Of a DNA stretch of 64,000 nucleotides, positions 60,729 through 64,000 are shown piece after piece. The notes under the pieces were generated by a model that had not been told where the DNA came from, did not search any database, and saw nothing but the letters and a program-made list of their open reading frames with translations. Location of the stretch: positions 1,881,773 through 1,945,772 of the forward strand of contig NC_081332.1 in assembly GCF_022539665.2 (NCBI RefSeq). The letters are read 5' to 3'. The position numbers were made by a program, and so were the translations under genes. The DNA comes from Daphnia carinata (lineage: Eukaryota > Arthropoda > Branchiopoda > Diplostraca > Daphniidae). Each line of letters begins with the position of its first letter. The stretch's first letter is position 1.

Positions 60729-60734
60729 AATAAA
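60729..60734 (+). terminator. Polyadenylation signal AATAAA
   Basis: It lies 39 bp after the stop of the small gene in the TIR element. Confidence 0.45.
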
Positions 60735-60879
60735 AATGAGATGATTTTCAATTGGAAACCCTGCTAACTTTTCATGCTAAGAGAGATTAAAATATTAAGT
60801 TATCGCTAAACTCAAGAACTTGGATTTCACGATAGAAGTTTACTTACGCAATGAAGAGGTCAATATATTTTACAGTCAA

Positions 60880-62548
60880 TTACACAGGAGGCCAAAGGGT
60901 ATTGATTTCTTCATGAAGTGATCCAGGTACCCAGGCTTTATAGGCCCCCAGGAGATAGAATTTATCTTTTTGCCAAGCGGCAAGAAGCGAATCTAAGCTA
61001 TCGAGATTACCAATTGTCAGTTGTTGAAGTAACACTTGTGTCTTGGGCTGGAGTTTCACCCATGTCTTGACCATTGTTGATGGAGTTGACAGCAGAGCTG
61101 CCGTGTATCTACATAACAAAATTACTTATTTAGTACGGCTGGAAAATATGAACAAAACTAGAGCCAATACGTACTTTGCTAGAGGACGACAAACCTCTCC
61201 ATTAAGGAAAAACTGGGCTAAAAACTTGAACCGGTCGATACCAGCTGGATATTCAAGCTCCATTACAGGCAGAGGCCAACCACTTCTCCCAAATGTAACA
61301 TTCATGTGACACATTACACGGCCCTGGTCTGAATCATAACCAGGGGCAGGAAGCTCCAAGGGGGCAGAGAAGGTGCACTGTGTAGGACTGAATATAGGCA
61401 GCCATTCGGGTTTGATGGCCGTAATACCACGCAAATAGATTTTGTTGGCATGTTCATAAATGTCCTGATAAATGATCCATTCAGGGTGCGAATAGCGCAA
61501 GATACTCGATGGGTTCAAGAAGACAGGATCTTCCATTTCTGGGCAGCGATAAGCGTATTTGTACTTTCTACAGTCTTCGGTTTCCTTGATTTCATTTGGA
61601 GGTATTCGCTTAGCCACGTGATCGGGAAGTCCAGCCATCAGAATCTGACGCAAAAGTTTGGCTTGCAATTCAGTAGGGGGGCGCCATGCGAGGGTCAACC
61701 ACAATCGATGCAGTGCCCGATGGTAAATTCAAGTTCGTTTCGTTTGTCAGCTAGACCCGCAGTTTTCGGACTTCACGAAGAGCTTTGCTACGTATCCCGT
61801 TCGTGGAACAAAACGCTTCAATATCACCCGAGTACTCGGCGGCGCCAACAGCACGCAGGAGTACCATGGGGTCTCCTAAAAGTAGGGACTGTCCCGTTCC
61901 AGCCCAGGATAGACGTTGACCAAGCCACCTTCTGTGAGTATCGCCTGCTACAGAATCGGCTGGCTGATCCAGCACAAGTTCTTGTACTAATAGGGCAGCC
62001 ACCAGAGTAATGCTCAGCTGACGTAGGTCATTTTGTTGGCTTAATAATAACATCTTTGCAAAGCGCGGTGCTAATGGATAAGCTGCCATGGCTCTGCCAA
62101 GTGGAGTGATTTTTGACATCCATTCTTGGCTTTCTGTAAATGCTAAAATGAATTTTCAATATTTTAAAATGTAATTGAAAAACAGTACGAATCTTACGTT
62201 TGAGTCCTACGCTGCGTGGCGGCGGTTCCAGTGCATTTAGCAATAATAGCCGACGCTCAGCTGCATATAACTGCTAAATATCAGGTGGCGTCGGAAACAG
62301 AAAGTGGATCACTTTTTCAATGTCCATTGACTTCATTTGTAGAACTAAATCGTCAATCGGTCTGGAATAAAACTTTGTTATACTTCCCTTGACAGTAGCC
62401 AAATCTATGATAATAATACCTTCGCGCGATATCTGGCAAGGAAAATTTTTCAAACTCGTCATTAAAGACGTCAAAAGAATAGAGTCGGTAACAATGTCCC
62501 GGGCCGGTACGACCAGCTCGACCAGCACGTTGATTAATATCCCCTTCG
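60880..62548 (-). pseudogene. DHX37: DHX37 (kurz-type DEAH RNA helicase) C-terminal gene fragment
   Basis: Exon-like blocks 62548-62420, 62361-62198, 62133-61175 and 61108-60880 on the minus strand keep splice sites and frame. They encode helicase motif VI ([20 protein letters not shown]), the winged-helix/ratchet region (TPLGRAMAAYPLAPRFAKML) and the DHX37-specific tail (MVKTWVKLQPKTQ..LWPPV). Two in-frame TAG codons interrupt it, at 62276-62274 (a position that is Glu in the human protein) and 61753-61751 (Gln). Everything N-terminal to motif VI, including DEAH and the P-loop, is missing. DHX37 normally works in small-subunit ribosome assembly. Retained introns show DNA-level copying, not retroposition. 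Confidence 0.82.
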
Positions 62549-63059
62549 CTAAAAAAAAAAAAAAAAAGGAATTACAAACTCTTAGACAATTAATACTACC
62601 AGACGGTTTTTAAGTATGTACTGTATAACATGCTATTAATAGAAATATTATATATTCATTAATTTCATAACATTATTTGAAAGATTGCTGTTAGCATTAC
62701 CTTTCCCTGGATATGCACATTGGGACCTCGAGACAAGTGGGGCTGTTGGCTTTGAGTCAACAATGGAATCATGAGTTTGTGCTGCGAGTGACAAAAGGTT
62801 ATGTACATTAATTATTTAATATGCTTAACAGGAATTCTTCCTTGGTCTTACCTTATCCTCCATTTCCACATTTCTTAATAACAGAGACTAAGTGTTGATG
62901 TATACTCTACAATGTCTTGGATGACGTATGGCAGCAACATTATAAGGAATGGTTTCAATTGCTACATCATACCTTAGTGCCTTGAATAACTAAAAGATTA
63001 GTAAATTTAAGTAAATAAAAACTTGATAGATTTACCTCTGGCATCAGCACATAAACTCT
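62549..63059 (-). other. Exon-like pieces of unknown origin inside the TIR element
   Basis: On the minus strand a segment near 62780-62702 (HKLMIPLLTQSQQPHLSRG, acceptor CTCGCAG, donor AAAG|GTAATG), a 20-bp piece near 62853 (donor ATAAG|GTAAGA) and a segment near 62989-62893 (ALRYDVAIETIPYNVAAIRH, ending in TAG) have splice-like borders. They do not match DHX37 and may be other captured fragments. Confidence 0.3.
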
Positions 63060-63513
63060 TATAATTTTATTCATCCTTTTTTCTGTAATACAAATAGTAA
63101 AATTAATAAACCGATACATCATAGGAAAACACATCTATAGTAACGAAATTAATTAAATATCCTACCTACTTGGCAAAAGTATGTATAAAATATAAGGTAA
63201 TAGAAATAAAACAATTAACGTGTACCTGTATTGAGAGTCCATTTGTCGCTAGATCGGGAGTCCGTTTGACGTATACAATACTTATCATCAATAAAAAAAA
63301 AGTCCTAATGTCGATGGCACGGGAGTCATCTTGTCGGAAAGTGTAGCGCTCGTTGGTTTCAGCAACAATTTACTGTTGCGCCCAAACGTCGGGGACCAGT
63401 AGTCCAAACGTCGGTGGACAGATGTCCTAACGTCGGGTTCCAGAGTCCAAGTGTCGGAAACCTGCAACCAAAAGTCGGAAACCCTGGAGTCCTTTTTGTA
63501 ACTCGCCCAAAAG
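63060..63513 (-). repeat. Right terminal inverted repeat
   Basis: Reverse complement of 59670-60120, with scattered substitutions and short indels. It ends 57 bp before the PSAT1 exon. Confidence 0.85.
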
Positions 63514-63570
63514 AGTAGTTTACTAACACAATGATGTTTCTGTTTTCTGAACAAACTTTTACACTTACAG

Positions 63571-64000
63571 GTTGTGGCAAAAGTACAGGAAGAACTTGTA
63601 AACTATCAGGAAACAGGGATCAGTGTAATGGAGATGAGTCATAGATCCCCTGAATTTATGCAAATTGTCACTGATGCCCAGAAAGAGATTCAACAACTTT
63701 TGTAATCTTCTACCCTCAAAAACAAATGAAAATACCCTTTATTCATCTGAAACTTCTTTCTGACTAGACACATCCCTACCAATTACTCAATATTATTCAT
63801 GGTGGGAGGGGGAACAGGACAATTTGCTGCTGTTCCCCTAAATCTCATGCATTCTGGTGGCAAAGCCGTTTACTTGAATACAGGCATTTGGTCCTCAAAA
63901 GCTGCCAAAGAAGCCTCCAAGTATGGTCACATAGTTGAAATCAAACCCAGTCTCCAAGCATCATCAGAAATTAAATGGGATCTGGATCCAGATGTGTCAT
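63571..64000 (+). CDS. PSAT1: Phosphoserine aminotransferase (partial, runs off window)
   Basis: Exon 63571-63701 (VVAKVQEELVNYQETGIS..EMSHRSPEF) and exon 63768 to beyond 64000 (IPTNYSILFMVGGGTGQFAA, then VPLNLM, TGIWSSKAAKEASKYG) align with residues about 22-150 of PSAT1. The protein is a PLP enzyme converting 3-phosphohydroxypyruvate to phosphoserine in serine synthesis. The GGGTGQF loop binds the cofactor phosphate. The intron 63702-63767 is GT-AG. The N-terminal exon was not found in the window, so it lies upstream of the TIR element in sequence I failed to recognise, or is lost. The 3' part lies beyond the window. Confidence 0.9.

Larger units (their letters stand above)
59670..63513. 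mobile_element. 3.84-kb long-TIR element carrying gene fragments
   Basis: The ends CTTTTGGGCGAGTTAC.. (59670) and ..GTAACTCGCCCAAAAG (63513) begin inverted repeats of about 450 bp that align at roughly 90-95% identity. Each arm starts with several CCGAC-containing subterminal repeats. Between the arms lie a small plus-strand spliced gene, a DHX37 fragment with introns and two stops, and two unassigned exon-like pieces (62701-62780 and 62880-63000). A possible 3-bp duplication AGT flanks it, but this is weak. No transposase is recognised, so it looks non-autonomous, of MULE/Pack or foldback type. Confidence 0.75.

Noticed and set aside
61751-62276. Reassigned stop codons as an explanation for TAG in the DHX37 fragment
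   Set aside because: All other genes in the window use TAG and TAA as normal stops (TAG ends Prrx and the C1q gene), so the standard nuclear code applies.
1-64000. CRISPR arrays, bacterial operons, rRNA genes or viral genes
   Set aside because: No such structures were seen; all interpretable genes are spliced animal genes.

Overview
The window is animal nuclear DNA. It has spliced genes with short introns (many of 55-80 bp), GT-AG boundaries, a nuclear tRNA-Glu gene and animal gene families: a Prrx homeobox gene, the nuclear receptor HR78, SLC22, PPM1H, RNF170, AGA and SETD9. Arthropod-type HR78, very compact genes and intergenic DNA full of homopolymers suggest a small crustacean genome, most likely a cladoceran such as Daphnia. 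The species is an inference. I rebuilt exons by hand from splice sites, reading phase and recalled protein families; no search was run.

Layout. 0.1-5.1 kb (+): Prrx-type homeobox gene, five exons. 5.7-8.0 kb (-): SCYL3 pseudokinase. 8.4-9.25 kb (+): ETFBKMT, head-to-head with SCYL3. 9.26-10.4 kb (-): SETD9, tail-to-tail with ETFBKMT with only 9 bp between stop codons. 10.98 kb: tRNA-Glu(TTC). 11-15.3 kb: repeat-rich DNA with dispersed, palindromic and tRNA-like elements. 15.5-18.4 kb (-): SLC22 transporter with a GC-AG intron and a MITE-like insertion. 19.1-23.4 kb (-): secreted mucin/C1q-type gene built from tandemly duplicated phase-1 exon modules, some decayed. 24.75-26.1 kb (+): AGA, with a one-base frameshift as sequenced. 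26.7-28.8 kb (+): PPM1H-type PP2C phosphatase. 28.8-45.1 kb: mostly noncoding, homopolymer-rich. 45.1-46.3 kb (+): RNF170. 47.5-50.6 kb (-): HR78. 50.6-59.7 kb: homopolymer-rich noncoding DNA with hints of a small unidentified minus-strand gene. 59.67-63.51 kb: a 3.84-kb element with about 450-bp terminal inverted repeats. It carries a small unknown spliced gene and a DHX37 gene fragment with introns and two in-frame stops. 63.57 kb to the end (+): internal exons of PSAT1, running off the window.

The genes do not form a pathway. Most are housekeeping genes packed closely, with one shared bidirectional promoter region and one overlapping 3' end. Two developmental regulators (Prrx and HR78) sit in or beside the homopolymer-rich compartments.

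The most notable finding is the long-TIR element that appears to have captured host gene DNA (Pack-type behaviour) beside a PSAT1 exon. Second is the mucin/C1q gene, where the signal-peptide exon was duplicated and, in an internal copy, the hydrophobic-core stretch now sits where a polypyrimidine tract and 3' splice site are needed.
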